Both the position numbers and the translations under genes were made by a program. This document shows, in pieces, positions 11,876-22,890 of a stretch of 64,000 bases of DNA. Positions within the stretch are counted from its first letter, which is position 1; the number at the start of each line of letters is the position of its first letter. The notes beneath the pieces were generated by a model. It worked only from the letters and a program-made list of their open reading frames with translations, searched no databases and had not been told where the DNA came from. This stretch comes from Rhynochetos jubatus (Eukaryota > Chordata > Aves > Eurypygiformes > Rhynochetidae): contig CM050668.1 in assembly GCA_027574665.1 (NCBI GenBank), positions 1,990,001-2,054,000 of the forward strand, written 5' to 3'.

Positions 11876-12360
11876 AAAACTGCTAAATAAATTCTGCCAA
11901 TTAAAAACCAACAACACCCCGTTCCCTCCATTCTGCTTGTCATTAAAGAAAGTTTCATTTATGAAATGCATTAATCGTTGGATCTCCAAAGCCCCATAAA
12001 CCTGTGAACCTGTGAATCCTGCCTGGTGTATAATCTTCTAATCTCCTCCTCCTTAATCTGCTCGCTATGGAAACCCCTGTCATTAGGAAACAAATGGCTT
12101 TGTGGGCTGCCTTATTATTTGCAAGGCAAGATGTAAAAGAGGGTGAAGCTGATCTGGGAGGACAGTATAAATTACTGTGGTGTTTACTTCGGTCATGTAA
12201 AAGAGCTAAACAGTGACTGGCAATAAAATAGCAATCCCGTTATCAGAGAAAAGTTTTAAAACCAGATTAAGGGGGCTGCTGTTTGCTTTGTTATCATGCC
12301 TGCCCTCTTCCTGCCGGGGTGTTTATCAGGTAAGTGACTTCAGGCAGGGATGCGTGTGTT
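11876..12360. promoter_or_regulatory. Candidate conserved non-coding element
   Basis: One of the more enhancer-like blocks: TTTCATTTATGAAATGCATTAATCG, GCTATGGAAACC (RFX-like half site), GCCTTATTATTTGC, several TTATCA (GATA-type) words and TTTGCTTTGTTATCA (SOX-like). A perfect vertebrate donor word CAG|GTAAGT lies at 12327-12335, so part of the block could instead be an exon end, but no open frame or clear acceptor supports this. Confidence 0.38.
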
Positions 12361-13112
12361 CATTTATTATCAACTCCCATGTTGTTTTGTGAGAGGTGAA
12401 GCCACAGCCTAATGAAAGTGAACCACGTAGCCTGTCTGCTTGCTACCAGGGACGGCACTCTGAGTATGGCCATCTTCCCGGGGTGCCAGCCCCCAGCCTC
12501 CCAGTGCTTGCGAGGAAGGTGGCGCAGTCTGTTCCCCATTGCTTGAGTGCAGCAACCCCAAATTACTAGTGATGGCTGCATCCAAACTGGGAACCCGCAA
12601 GACCAGAGCTTGCACACAGCCTTTACTTTACTAAATCACTTCTCTGGCAAACTGCATCCTTTGATAGCCGTCCTCTTCCATGCCCCGCACATGAAACAAA
12701 ATTTCCCCTGTCCAAGGGGGCAGCTATTACCACTTGCATGTCGGTATCTGGTTGTAGGTCTTCACTTTTTCCCACCCCAGTGATAAGTTTTTTTTTTAAA
12801 TCAAAAGGTATAGGAGTAGAAAGAGGGAAGGTTTGCTGTATTTCAGGGGATGGGAGAGCCAGTGAAGGCAGTGCTAACCTGGAGCAGTGTCTCATCTCCT
12901 TAGCGTGACCTGGGGCCTTCCCTGTGCCCCGTGTGGCATGATGCTGAGGGCGGCCGAGCTCCTGTGTCAGCTGCAACATTTGCACACTTACAAAGCTGGG
13001 AGCAATACAAACTGGGCACCATCCTGGCTCAAACCCAACTAGAGCAATGAGAGTAACAGGAGCAGTGACAGCAGCAGGGCAACTAGATATAAAAGATAAC
13101 CTGCTCCCTGAA
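12361..13112. other. Non-genic stretch
   Basis: No gene recognised. Minus-strand frames at 12360-12617 and 12623-12985 are open, but their translations match nothing known and overlap plus-strand frames. A T9 run lies near 12788. Confidence 0.6.
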
Positions 13113-13190
13113 AATCATAGAATAGAGTAATAGAATCTTTTAGGTTGGAAAAGACCTTCCAGATCACCGAATGCAACCATTAAAATACAC
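13113..13190 (-). mobile_element. CR1 LINE, 3'-end fragment
   Basis: The plus strand begins with AATCATAGAATAGAGTAATAGAAT, the degenerate octamer tail of CR1 in reverse orientation. CTTTTAGGTTGGAAAAGACC follows, then the diverged GATCACCGAATGCAACCATTAA segment, all diagnostic of the CR1 3' untranslated end. The copy is strongly 5'-truncated (under 80 bp kept), as most CR1 insertions are, and cannot be active. Confidence 0.93.
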
Positions 13191-13549
13191 CCAGGGCTCT
13201 GCACTGAGCAAGTATCTGATTTTAGTTTTTAACTAGAAGGACACACTGAATCTGAAAGGTTGGAGTCCTTTAACGAAGTCAAGGGGGGATGCAGGGTGGA
13301 GGAGGCAGCAGTGGAATAACCCTTGGCTTGGGCGAGGGAGCCCGCTCCAGGCGAGAGGCAGTCGCTGTGGAGGGAGCTGGGCACTGTGGAGGGGGGAATT
13401 GCTGAACAGCTGCTTTCTATGGAGCCATTACCAGCGCTGACCTTTGGCTCAGCCAGCGTGGTATCCACTGCTGAAACCTCATCCATCAGTGACCCCAAGG
13501 AGGAGGAGACACAGGCGATAGGAAACCAGGGAAAAAAGCAACGTGAAAT
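13191..13549. other. Non-genic stretch
   Basis: GC-moderate sequence. A minus frame (13229-13498) and a plus frame (13323-13586) are both open over the same bases; neither resembles a known protein. Confidence 0.6.
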
Positions 13550-13705
13550 AAGAAGAGAATTAGAAAAGCAGGGACCCCAATTCTAAATGTGCTGATGGTG
13601 CTGTGCTGTAATTAATAAGCACCAACTCTAATGGGGATTCGTATAGTGCAGGGAAGAGCACCTCATTAATCAAAGCCCAAGGTGTCAAGATGCCAAACAG
13701 GAGGA
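13550..13705. promoter_or_regulatory. Candidate regulatory block
   Basis: Contains CTGTAATTAATAAGC, AACTCTAATGGGG and CATTAATCAAAG; the last joins a homeodomain core to a TCF/LEF-type ATCAAAG. Short, repeat-free and AT-rich relative to its flanks. Function is inferred from motifs only. Confidence 0.28.
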
Positions 13706-14295
13706 GAACCCACCAGATGCAGGCAGGGAGTGCAGCGGTCCTCCAGAGTAAAAGTGGTGGTTGTGGCATGCTCTCCAGATCAGGCAGATACACACAACAA
13801 AATTAAACCCCCTAAAATATGACCCAAAATCAGTTTCAAGCATAAAGTTCATGAGGATCGTATCAAACTGGATCTCATGTCTATTACTGTTACCAGAAAA
13901 CTCTGACCAGTCAGAGGCTCAACATCCCTATCAGAAGGTGCCAAATGCTGGAGTCTGCAGATATCAGTTCAATGACACAGAAGGAGTTATGGTCCAGCCT
14001 CAAGTGATGCTGTGCATGGGGGACTTGCTAGAGATCAGTGAACACATGCGCTACCGGGCGGCTAGTGAACCAGGCTTGCAGGTACACCGAGCAACGAAAC
14101 AAGAGCAAAGCAAAGCTTGTAGAAAGGGCTAACCATCACCTGAAAACACTTATGCCTTCTCATCTCAGTGCAGCCATCCTCCCCTCCCTCTCTTCTGGCA
14201 GCTCTGTCCCACTCCACCCTAAACCTGCAATTTCTCATTCCTCTGTGTGTGCGCTTTTGCTAGCTGAGCTCATGTACCCACCTAGGTCTCTTCGA
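13706..14295. other. Non-genic stretch
   Basis: No gene or repeat recognised. The plus frame 13761-14132 (123 codons) shows no domain and no splice context. Confidence 0.58.
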
Positions 14296-14490
14296 CTACT
14301 TTGATTTTTTGCCTTGTTTATCTGCTAACATGGTATAATTTAAAGAACAGAAAAGGACTATTCATTTTTTGAGAGAAGAGGCTTGCCAGCTATTTAGCTA
14401 AGCCTTCTCTGATGGAAAACTTTAGCAGGCAATCATCAGTAAACCCAGTATTTGCAAAATGGAAATAAATGAGAATCGTGTCTGGAAGCC
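14296..14490. promoter_or_regulatory. Candidate regulatory block with hairpin
   Basis: AT-rich block with TTGTTTATCTGC (FOX/GATA-like) and a 39-nt near-palindrome at 14372-14410. Its arms are AGAGAAG/CTTCTCT, GCTT/AAGC and AGCTA/TAGCT with two small bulges on one side. The stem could form in RNA or mark a dyad protein site. Neither is proven. Confidence 0.3.
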
Positions 14491-14945
14491 CAACGCATCC
14501 ATCTCCGTGTGCTATCTATTGCTTTGGTGCCAGCTGCCTTCAGACACGGCTATCCAAATCTGAGTTTGAGAGCTCTGGATGTGGCCTCCAGTCCCAGCCA
14601 TCACCACTGGCTTACTGGGAAGCGCTGGGAAGGCCATTTTGTCACGATTTCTCCTGAGCAGGGTGACAGCAGAAACAGTGATTTCTGTTTGAGATGCAGC
14701 AACGTGAGGTGTCAGAGACAACCTGACCATGGGTGTTGTCACTAACAGGTCACCTCGCTCCAGGTTTAATAAGAGCTGGGGAATGGTGAGGTTTGGGAGT
14801 GCCCAAGTTAGCCCGACCACTGCATCCTGAGCAGCCTGGCCAACACCAACACCCACACCCCTGACTGATGATGAAACCACCTGATGCAAGATTAATCACA
14901 CACTTTTTAGCAAGAGGTTTCCACCCGTACCCATCTGTCCACAAC
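14491..14945. other. Non-genic stretch
   Basis: No gene or repeat recognised. A minus frame of 125 codons (14512-14889) overlaps plus frames and has no recognisable features. Confidence 0.6.
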
Positions 14946-15445
14946 AGCACCATATGAACTTTTCCCTATAAATATAGATTCATAAAAACAGGAGCAACAA
15001 CAACATATTAATGCCTCTACTTGCTTATTCACAGTCAATGGTTATGTTTTCCTTCAAGCAAGCCATTAAACTTGTTAGCTCCTGGTTAGACACTAATTTT
15101 CTTTTTCAAAGCCACAGTGTGTTAGGAATTATGTTAATGAAGTATAAATCAAATCCATGCTTAAGTCAAAAGGCTGATGCCATCTAAACATATCCTATGT
15201 ATCAACAGCAATACAATTGCATAGGCATAATCCATCAACAGCCAATCTGGTCAGCTACTTCATTAAAGATAGATAATTAATGTCCAGTAATAATCTGTTG
15301 CCTTGATTTTGTTGTTCTTCAGAAAAAGGAGACAAAACCCATTTTAAGGCAGTATTAAATGACATATTTTAAAGGACGTAATTGCTGAACATTAATTTCC
15401 TATCAATCAGGAGTGTGGTTAGAGTTATTTATCTCTTTATCTGAT
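14946..15445. promoter_or_regulatory. Candidate conserved non-coding element
   Basis: About 500 bp of AT-rich, repeat-free sequence with dense homeodomain and POU-like words: CATATTAATGCC, GTTATGTTAATGAAG-type words, ACAATTGCATAGGCATAATCC, AGATAATTAATG and AACATTAATTTCC. No frame is open for long. Length and motif density make this one of the better enhancer candidates, pending a conservation test. Confidence 0.38.
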
Positions 15446-16555
15446 CATGCTGAAAAGCTTGAAGGGGAAGAGCAAATAGCAACAGGAGGCTGCTGGGAAT
15501 GCGGAGCTGCCAATAACTGCGTCGGAAAATGAGGAATTCCCAGAATAACGGTGACACTACTTAGATATGAATGGTGCATCCAACGTAAAATATGGAGATA
15601 ACCAGGCAACAAATAGGACATTTCTTGTAGCACTTCGCCGGCAAAAAGTATTTGTGTAGCACAAATACCATCTGTTTGCTGCAACCTCAGTGCTTTGGGG
15701 TATTTATTGCTACTTGCTACTGTCCCAGGACCCTTCTGGAGAGGATAGTTTGATCTGAAGTGCTTCCTCACTTGGTGCATGTGAGATACGAGAGAGCTGG
15801 TTGTCAGTGGGGATGGGGTATTGATCATCTGAGTGGTGATACTTTGGCCCAGAAAAGGGAAAGAGGGAAAAGGAAAAGGGAAAAAGAAAAAACAAATCTC
15901 ATTTGACCTCTCCGTCACCCAAAAATATTTAAGGTACAAAAGGTGTCTTGGCTATACCACACTGACAAATATCACCCTCTGACTATAACCATTCCAGGCC
16001 CTCAGCCAAGAAATGCGTTGGCATATTCAGACCTGGGAAATCCTAGGGAATGCCAGCAAAGTGGTGCTGGGGCTGGACCTGGATGACTTTGCAGCCCCCA
16101 TTTATGAAGAAAAAAAATAAATACAAGTTCTCCTTTAAAAGCAATAATAATAAAAGGGAAAAAATGCAAAAGACACAAAACCTGCTTAAAAGCAGAAGCA
16201 CATGGGAATAAGAGGACAGGATAGGCTCAGGGTGAATGGGCAAGGATGGCTTCTTAAAGAGTTTAAGTTGTAATTAAACAGAAAGGGAGAGGAGACGCAC
16301 TGGGATAAGTTTTGCTGTCATACCTCCTGTAGGTCACTCTGCTTTGGGAAAACATCCTTCCCTCCTGCCTCCTCCTCATTATTATTATTTGCACAGGGTA
16401 CACTGTACAGCATCTCATAACTCACCATGTTTATGATAAAGCAGAGCAGTTGTTTTTGGAGACAGGCACTTTGGTATTCAGTAGCCCCAGAGGCTACGCC
16501 ACGGTGTGCTCTCTCCACCATTCACTAGTTAACGTGCCAATTTTTTCCTCCCCTT
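15446..16555. other. Non-genic stretch with purine-rich tract
   Basis: A purine tract of GGGAAA-type repeats at about 15855-15895 gives a phenylalanine-rich minus-strand frame (15445-15939, 164 codons) that is clearly a simple-sequence artefact. A short ATTATTATTATTT run lies near 16378-16390. No gene or repeat family is seen. Confidence 0.6.
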
Positions 16556-16900
16556 TCTCGAGTGTGCCTGAAGGAAATTTATTGCAGCAGGCGACTGCTA
16601 TGGGCAAATACTAATAAAATGCTGTTTTGCTGCAATTTGTTTAATTGGCCACAGAAGAGAAGCCTTGCATGTTAGATCCAGCTTCTGACACCTCCTGCCC
16701 AGGCCACAGATGTTCTCACCATGAAGTGCTCACATCTCTGTGTTTATGGTAGGGAGAAAACAAACCCCTACTATTAAATCTTTACTATTGCTGCAGATCT
16801 GATTTGATTTAACGTGCATATTTACTGTGGCAGGCTGCTGGCAACCTCTCTGATTTATTCAGCAAAAGGTACTACTTAACATACATTCACCCCTCCTCAC
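16556..16900. promoter_or_regulatory. Candidate non-coding regulatory block
   Basis: AT-rich sequence with CAAATACTAATAAAATGC, CAATTTGTTTAATTGGCC, TTGATTTAACGTGC and TGATTTATTCAGC. Repeat-free with closed frames. Inferred regulatory texture. Confidence 0.32.
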
Positions 16901-18050
16901 CATCTTCCAGATAATACCCGCCCCAACCCCATAACAGATCCAACGGACGACAGGCGGCAAAGGGGGAAGGCAGAGACACAGCTCTGAAACACCAATAACA
17001 CTATGAGCCAAATTTGTTCAGACAAAATGTTTCTGTCCTTCTTTTACCAATACAATTGAAGTCTAACTAGACGGGCCAGTGTTCACGCTTAAGGTATTAT
17101 TCTTTATGATAAAAATAGATTTTATGACATCAGCTCAAAGATGGGGGTGAGGATTGGGGTCCTTATTGGGCTGCCTGCTGCACAGGGGGCCAGGGCAGGT
17201 ACTGCAAGGTTTATTGCCTCCGGCATTACCAAGAATAGCAGAAGCAGCACATGAACACGGTCTTGCTTTGGTACTGACACAGGCTGCAGCGCATGTCCTG
17301 AAGCTGTCGGTGGAGGGCTGGAGATGCCTGACCCCGGCGTTGCCCTGATTCCTTACCTGGCCCGGGGACAAGCTATGTTCTGTGCCTTGGTTTGCAGGAC
17401 TGTGGTTATCACAGAGGTCGCAGGAAGCCTGATCTGTATTTATGTAACGTTTTGGGATCCTTGGGTGAAATTGCTGACCAATGCATTTTCGTAGTATTTC
17501 GTTACTGAGGAGAAAAAGGCTCCACCCAAAATATTCTTAGATTTTGTCGAGATGTGGTTTGCACATCTCTGCAAAGGACAGTGGTAATTTAGATGCCAAA
17601 ACAGGTCGTCTGGTTGTTCCATATCAGTATTTAGAAATCAGAGTACAATGTCTTTACTGGATTTGAATTCAGGTTTGGGGTGGAGCAATATGGTTCCTGT
17701 TTCACCACAGGTTTGCATGGCAGTAAGAGAATATTACAGCTCTCCTAGGATTTTCCCTGATACTCATTAAGTTTCCTTTCTGCTGCATATTTCAAAGATT
17801 TTAGGTGTGGGAGCTATAAGACTCATTTAAACTGACTTACAACCCATGCGGCGTGGGGTTTGGGCTGTTGCCTTGCGCTCACAGCCTGCTTGGGTCACAC
17901 TGTAGGAGATCGAAAGGGAGGGAGGAAGAGAGGGAAAATGGGTCACCTGACAGCCACTGTGTCTTCCTCTGCTGCTCCTTGAGCATGAAGCTGGGACATG
18001 TTCGCTTTCCTGGGATGGTAAAGGTGTAGCTCTGATTTGACTAGCTACGG
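16901..18050. other. Non-genic stretch, partly AT-rich
   Basis: No gene is supported. AT-rich patches at 17040-17130 (TTTATGATAAAAATAG, TTTATGACATCAG) and 17440-17830 may hold regulatory words. A 64-codon plus frame (17154-17348) shows no domain. Confidence 0.55.
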
Positions 18051-19330
18051 GATGAAAGTACCATTTACAACTACTTAATGTGAGCAAAATGCAAGGGAAG
18101 AGGATGCAGGCGGGGATAGAATACTTTCTACCAAAGCCTGGCTAGCTCTGAGGACTGGGAATGGATGGTGGGACCATCACAGCAAACCAAGCCTTAGCAG
18201 GAGTCAGCAGCAAATTGGGAACTGTGCAAGTTCACCAGTGAAGTGAGCTTGCGAACTGCCATCTCTCCTCCTGTCCAGGCTGACACAGAGCAGCCCTTGC
18301 TGGGGGGAGGTGACAGCAGGGACCCCACAGAGTGAGAATCACCAGCCAGAAAAGCAGGAGCTGTCTAGGGTGAGCCCATGGGACTGGCAGACATGGGGGT
18401 ATTGCACCTGATAGTCTTCCACTCCTCAGCACACAACACCTTCTCCTGCCTAGATTATTGTCTTTGCACCCTGAACTGTTATCTGAAGCCAGAGAATGCA
18501 CACCATTATCCCCGGGTCTATCGGATCAGCTCCTCCATTCTTTTATCTTCTCTTATTGAGGAGATTAAAACCCTGCTGTGCTCAGGGAAGCCGCCCCAGA
18601 AGGCAGAGGTGCTGATTGGCATGGGAGTGCGAGGTTGTGCTAATTCTCACATGATTTTTTCTAAAAAAAATATACAAGTGGGTCATTTTAATGTGGGCAA
18701 ATATGTGCAGCATCTCCAGGGCCGGCTGCAGCAGTACCTAGCCACCAGCCACCACAGTTACATGCTATGGACAGCACCTTAGCTGTGCAGTTTTTATCCA
18801 GATGGATCATTTTGGGAATCTAGGAGGGAAAAGCTCACTGCCTGGCCAGTTTGTGTTCTTCTCCCATGGCAGGACCCACATCGAGCAGGCAGAGCTTGCT
18901 TTGAGCAGTGCCAGCAGCACTGACCCCTGCCATGCAGAGCCATTGCTCCTCGGATATGGCAGCTGGGCCAGCGTGGGGCCATTTGTGTCCAGGAGGGACC
19001 ACAGGGCTGGGGGTTTGTGGTCCTGCTGCTGTACAGACTGATGGACACCCAGCCCACGCTGCTCCTGTCCCCTCTTGCTAGGGAAAGATTTCAAATGCCT
19101 GGTTGCCTGGCTGAGTTCCTTCAAACTGCTTCAGTTTAAAAAGTGGGGCAGAAAACATCACAAAAAGAAACTTTCAGAAATTTCCTGACTCCAATGAGGC
19201 CAGAAGTACTGGGACAGCAGGTTTTACTCATGCTGCTCCCGACTCTGGCGCACTGTCGTCTGCCAGTCTCACCCTGTCTCCCTCAGGTAGTCTGAAAATG
19301 GGTTGCACGCGCTTCTTGGGCCCGAAGCAA
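18051..19330. other. Non-genic stretch
   Basis: GC-moderate, with overlapping open frames on both strands (largest 134 codons, 18378-18782, plus) and no recognisable protein, RNA or repeat. A short A8 run lies near 18662. Confidence 0.6.
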
Positions 19331-20230
19331 TATTTCACAGTTCTTATTCCAATCTCTGGAGTTCACTCAATTTATACTTATTGTGTCTTGCTCCTCTCCG
19401 CACTGCTCGTAGGAACCCCAGAGCTGTTATTCACTCCAAGGAATTAATAATACTCAGCACCAGAGCTGTTTAAATTATTTTGTTTTATTCTATGCAAATA
19501 GAGGCTGCTGGAAAGGCAGGCGGTGGGATGGGGCAGCCCAAGGGATCCTGCCTGCATTGTAGATCCATGCCTGGGGAACAACCTCGTAGGAGGCATCCCT
19601 TCCTGGGGATTTGGGATGGCACGGGGTGCTGCCTGCTTCTCGCCAACCATCATGTCTTGGCACCTGTGCGCTAGGTGCAGAGCTCCAGCCAAACTTCAGG
19701 CTGGGCATGCTGTCATTGTGACAGATGGCCCTGAGTGCAAGAACTCAGAGCTGCAGCACTGCCTGTAGGCACCAACTTTGCAGGGTTTAGAAGACAATTG
19801 CCAGCCACAGAATCTCAAACACAACTCCTTCAGGAGCTGTGGGCAGAGCTGGGGCTGCACTGGCAGCATTTGGGAGCAGAATTCAGTGCATCTCCAAGAA
19901 GGAGAGGAACCTAGCCCTGTGCCTGAGCACAGGGGTTTTGGTCACTCTGAAACTGGGACCCCGCAGACCCTGACCCTCAAATGAAGTCTTCCCTGTTCAC
20001 TTTTCCAGCTGCACAGGAGACCATACCAGCAAAGCAAAGCCTTCTTCCCAGCTCCAGAGCAAACGGTGGCAGCTTTCCATCTCACTGGAAACCACTGCAC
20101 GTGACCCTGACCCTGTTGCAAGGCTGGAGGTGGTTTGGAGGGCTGAGATGCTGCTGGAGACCTGAGCTGGTGGGAGGAGGAATGCTGAGCCCCCAGCTTG
20201 GTGCAGACGGGTGCCGTAGGAAAAGACCAT
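19331..20230. other. Non-genic stretch
   Basis: No gene or repeat recognised. The minus frame 19942-20247 and the overlapping plus frames at 19981-20241 and 19778-19984 are all open over nearly the same bases, which indicates stop-poor GC-rich DNA, not coding sequence. Confidence 0.6.
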
Positions 20231-20560
20231 GTCTTCTTTAACAGCACACGTAATATCCTTTCCGAAGGTTTACTAAGGTTACTCTTGTATTAAGTTAAGC
20301 TAACCAATTTACAATGCAAATGTTACATAGATTACAAAGGGTAAATGAGTTGTATGTTGAAGGAGATAGGCTTTACCCAGACAAAAGTGGAAGAGACCTG
20401 TGGCAAACTGCAATTAATGACCCGAACACATCTTCCAGAATGAAAAATTCATTGAGTCCTCTAAGGATATATAGCCCAAGCAGAAGAAATTATTCACCAC
20501 CTTCTACATATCCAAAGTGTCACCAAGCCTATTTATCTGGCAAATAAAGTACTTCCCTTC
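20231..20560. other. Unexplained block with an open frame
   Basis: A sharply bounded, A-rich plus-strand block differs from both GC-richer flanks. It starts with GTAATATCC and TTACTAAGGTTACTC-type words and carries a 77-codon frame (20314-20547) with a Ser/Pro/Asn/Tyr-rich translation unlike the chance frames around it. It resembles the texture of a fragment of a retroelement or a degenerate inserted sequence. I recognise no family or motif, so the identity is open. Confidence 0.35.
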
Positions 20561-21566
20561 AGCCTTAATATTTCTCCTACTGTATGGTCCAGAAGTTCTG
20601 AGATTTTTTTAAAGTAGATTTTACAAAGACAGTGCAATTCTGAGGAAACTTGAGAGCTGTTGGGTGAAGGAAGATTGTGGTGAAACAAGGATGCAACCCT
20701 GCATAAAAATACAGGGCGTAGGAGGTAACAGCAGCTGGTTTCCAGCACTGGCTTTGCTGGAGACTCTCTGGGTAAAGAAACGACGCTGGCAAATAATTTT
20801 GTGCCAGCATCTCCTGCCCAGATAGAAAAGGAAAAGATCTTGTCTTTTGTAAAATCGAAGGGAATAAAACCAGTAAGTTTCTTTTGGGTACATCAGGATG
20901 GGTCCCTAAAATTTGAGACATCAACTCAGGCTGGTCACTGGATAAAATCTGAACTGTGACATTGAAGGAGGCAATTCATAGTCTGACCACGTGCAAAGGG
21001 GAGATAAAACGTAACTGTCCCGTTGGAGGTGGCACTGTTTGTTTCATTAATGCATGTAAAGCATTTTTGTCGTCCCCAGGTGGGTTGGGAAGTGTTGTTA
21101 TAAAACTGGGACTAAATCTGAGATATTCCTCTCCTTGCCTGTAATGGGAATGAACATAGCAACTGCTAAGCAGACCCTTGATGGTTCAAGTGATTCAGTA
21201 TTTATGTTTTACTACCTTATCACTGGTGAATAAACAAAGGGAAAACAACTATGGATGCCACGATTTATTTTAAAGAAAAAGTTTTCTTTTACCATAAACA
21301 TTAATTGTAGATTTTTGTTCCAGATAAGTGTGAGCTGGGGAAGGTCTTGGGGAAGGGAGGCAGAGGCTGCTGCAAGCTGTGACCTGCAGCTCCTGGGCAT
21401 GTGGATTAGCCCAGATGTGCATCCTGCTGACGGGCAGGCTGCCGTCCTCGTTTTCCTATTCCTATGTGCTGGTGTGCCTGTAACCCCAAACACCCCAGGA
21501 GCCCCTTTTATGCGGCAAAGCCCTTCCTAATGATGGAAGTGACTAAGCCACAGCACTGGCACTGCG
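20561..21566. other. Non-genic stretch
   Basis: No gene recognised. The minus frames at 20577-20924 and 20621-20893 overlap in different frames. AT-rich patches occur around 21180-21310. Confidence 0.58.
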
Positions 21567-21630
21567 GGATAGGATAGGATAGGATAGGATAGGATAGGAT
21601 AGGATAGGATAGGATAGGATAGGATAGGAT
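21567..21630. repeat. (GGATA)n microsatellite
   Basis: Sixty-four bases of uninterrupted GGATA pentamers (nearly 13 units) abut the 3' end of the neighbouring CR1 copy. Read on the minus strand, the CR1 end passes through two ATTGG units into ATCCT units, so the array most likely grew from the CR1 tail. The perfect repeats imply recent or continuing length change. Confidence 0.97.
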
Positions 21631-22150
21631 CCAATCCAATCTTTTAGGTTGGAAAAGACCCTTAAGTTCATTAAGTTCAACTGTTAACCCAACACTGCTC
21701 GTACCACCACTAAGCCATGTCCCTGAGAACCTTGTCCACCTGTCTCTTAAATCCCTCCACGGATGGTGACTCCCCCACCTCCCTGGGCAGCCCGTTCCAA
21801 TGTCTCACAACCCTATCAGTGAAGAAATTTTCCCTAATATCCAATCTAAACTTTCCCTGGTGCAACTTGAGGCCGTTTCCTTTTGTCCCATCGCTTGTCA
21901 CTTGGGAGAAGAGACCAAACCCCACTCTCTGCACCCTCCTTCTGTAGTGATAAGGTCTCCCCTGAGCTTCCTCTTCTCCAGGCTGAACATCCCCAGCTCC
22001 CTCAGCCGCTCCTCACAGGGATTGTGCTCCAGACCCTTCCCCAGCTCCGTTGCCCTTCACTGGACATGCTCCAGCCCCTCAGTGTCTTTCTTGCAGTGAG
22101 GGGCCCAAAAGTGAACACAGAGTTTGAAGTGTGGCCTCACCAGTGCTCAG
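21631..22150 (-). mobile_element. CR1 LINE, 5'-truncated copy (about 520 bp)
   Basis: The longest mobile element in the window. On the plus strand it runs from TTTTAGGTTGGAAAAGACCC (3' end) through the conserved blocks AAGCCATGTCCCTGA, CCCTGGGCAGCCCGTTCCA and TCCAATCTAAACTTTCCCT, to GAGGGGCCCAAAAGTGAACACAGAGT near the upstream limit. All are hallmark CR1 sequence in reverse orientation. Similarity fades after about 22150. It keeps the end of ORF2 and the 3' UTR but no promoter or catalytic region, so it is dead. It is of the same general CR1 type as the 39.4 kb copy. Confidence 0.97.
21710..21955 (-). pseudogene. CR1 ORF2 C-terminal remnant
   Basis: On the minus strand the CR1 copy still encodes the end of the ORF2 (endonuclease/reverse transcriptase) polyprotein. 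It reads through a [14 protein letters not shown] stretch, [19 protein letters not shown] and [16 protein letters not shown], and stops after VLRDMA. This segment lies downstream of the reverse transcriptase catalytic domain and is typical of avian CR1. The frame is uninterrupted over about 80 codons but has no start or upstream domain, so it is a fragment and not a gene. Confidence 0.88.
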
Positions 22151-22540
22151 GATGGAGCAGCCAGCAGATGTTTCCAGGATCCAGCCACCTCCTTCAACCG
22201 TGGTTTCGCACAAGGGGGTCAAGCTGGCATCAGCTTACCTGTATGCGTTGATCTGGTGGAGGCAAAGCCTCTGTTGTGATTTATACATTAACACTGTCTA
22301 GCCAGGCTGGCACCCAAATAATCTAAGGGAGAGGGAATTAGGGAATGAAGGTGAGAAGGCTAGGGCTGGGCAGCAGGATGCTGCCACTTCCCCGCCAGTC
22401 ACCCAGGGTATAAACACCAGGGCAGAAGAACGCTGCTGGCAGACAGACCAGCTCTGGGTGTGGGGGCTGCTGAGGCTCCACTGCCCCTCCGACCCTGTCT
22501 CAGCCACAGTTAGCTCCCAGCAGTGAGCGCTGCCCTTCTG
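22151..22540. other. Non-genic flank of the CR1 copy
   Basis: No gene recognised. The first bases may still contain highly diverged CR1 sequence, but similarity can no longer be followed by eye. Confidence 0.55.
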
Positions 22541-22890
22541 CTACCATTTGCTGAACAAAACCAATTCTGTAACTCTGAGCTAACCGGTTAAGCAGCACTC
22601 ATCATGCCTAATTTACAAAAGAAGGGGCATATTTCAAAATATTTATTCAGCCTTTCCCAGTTGGATTGGCATAAGCATGTGGAAATCTTTGAGGAATCAA
22701 ACAACTGTTAATCACCTCAAGCTATTCCAGGCTGAGTTTGCTATGTAAGCTGCCGCCCTCTGTTTACGCATAAGAAGCAATGACTCAAAGAATCCTATAG
22801 AGACTATTTTTTTTCCTCCTTTTTAACGATAAGGTCTGGCCAAACAGCTTAAAGGGCCCAGCTATTTAGTATTGGAGCTGCACCTTCTCA
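22541..22890. promoter_or_regulatory. Candidate conserved non-coding element
   Basis: AT-rich, repeat-free block with GCCTAATTTAC, TTCAAAATATTTATTCAGCC, CAACTGTTAATCACC, TGTTTACGCATAAG and TTTTTAACGATAAGG (GATA-like). It is bounded by GC-rich sequence on the right. Texture matches developmental enhancers; conservation untested. Confidence 0.38.

Noticed and set aside
15445..15939. 164-codon minus frame with a Phe/Pro-rich segment
   Set aside because: The segment is the translation of a GGGAAA-type purine tract, a simple-sequence artefact.
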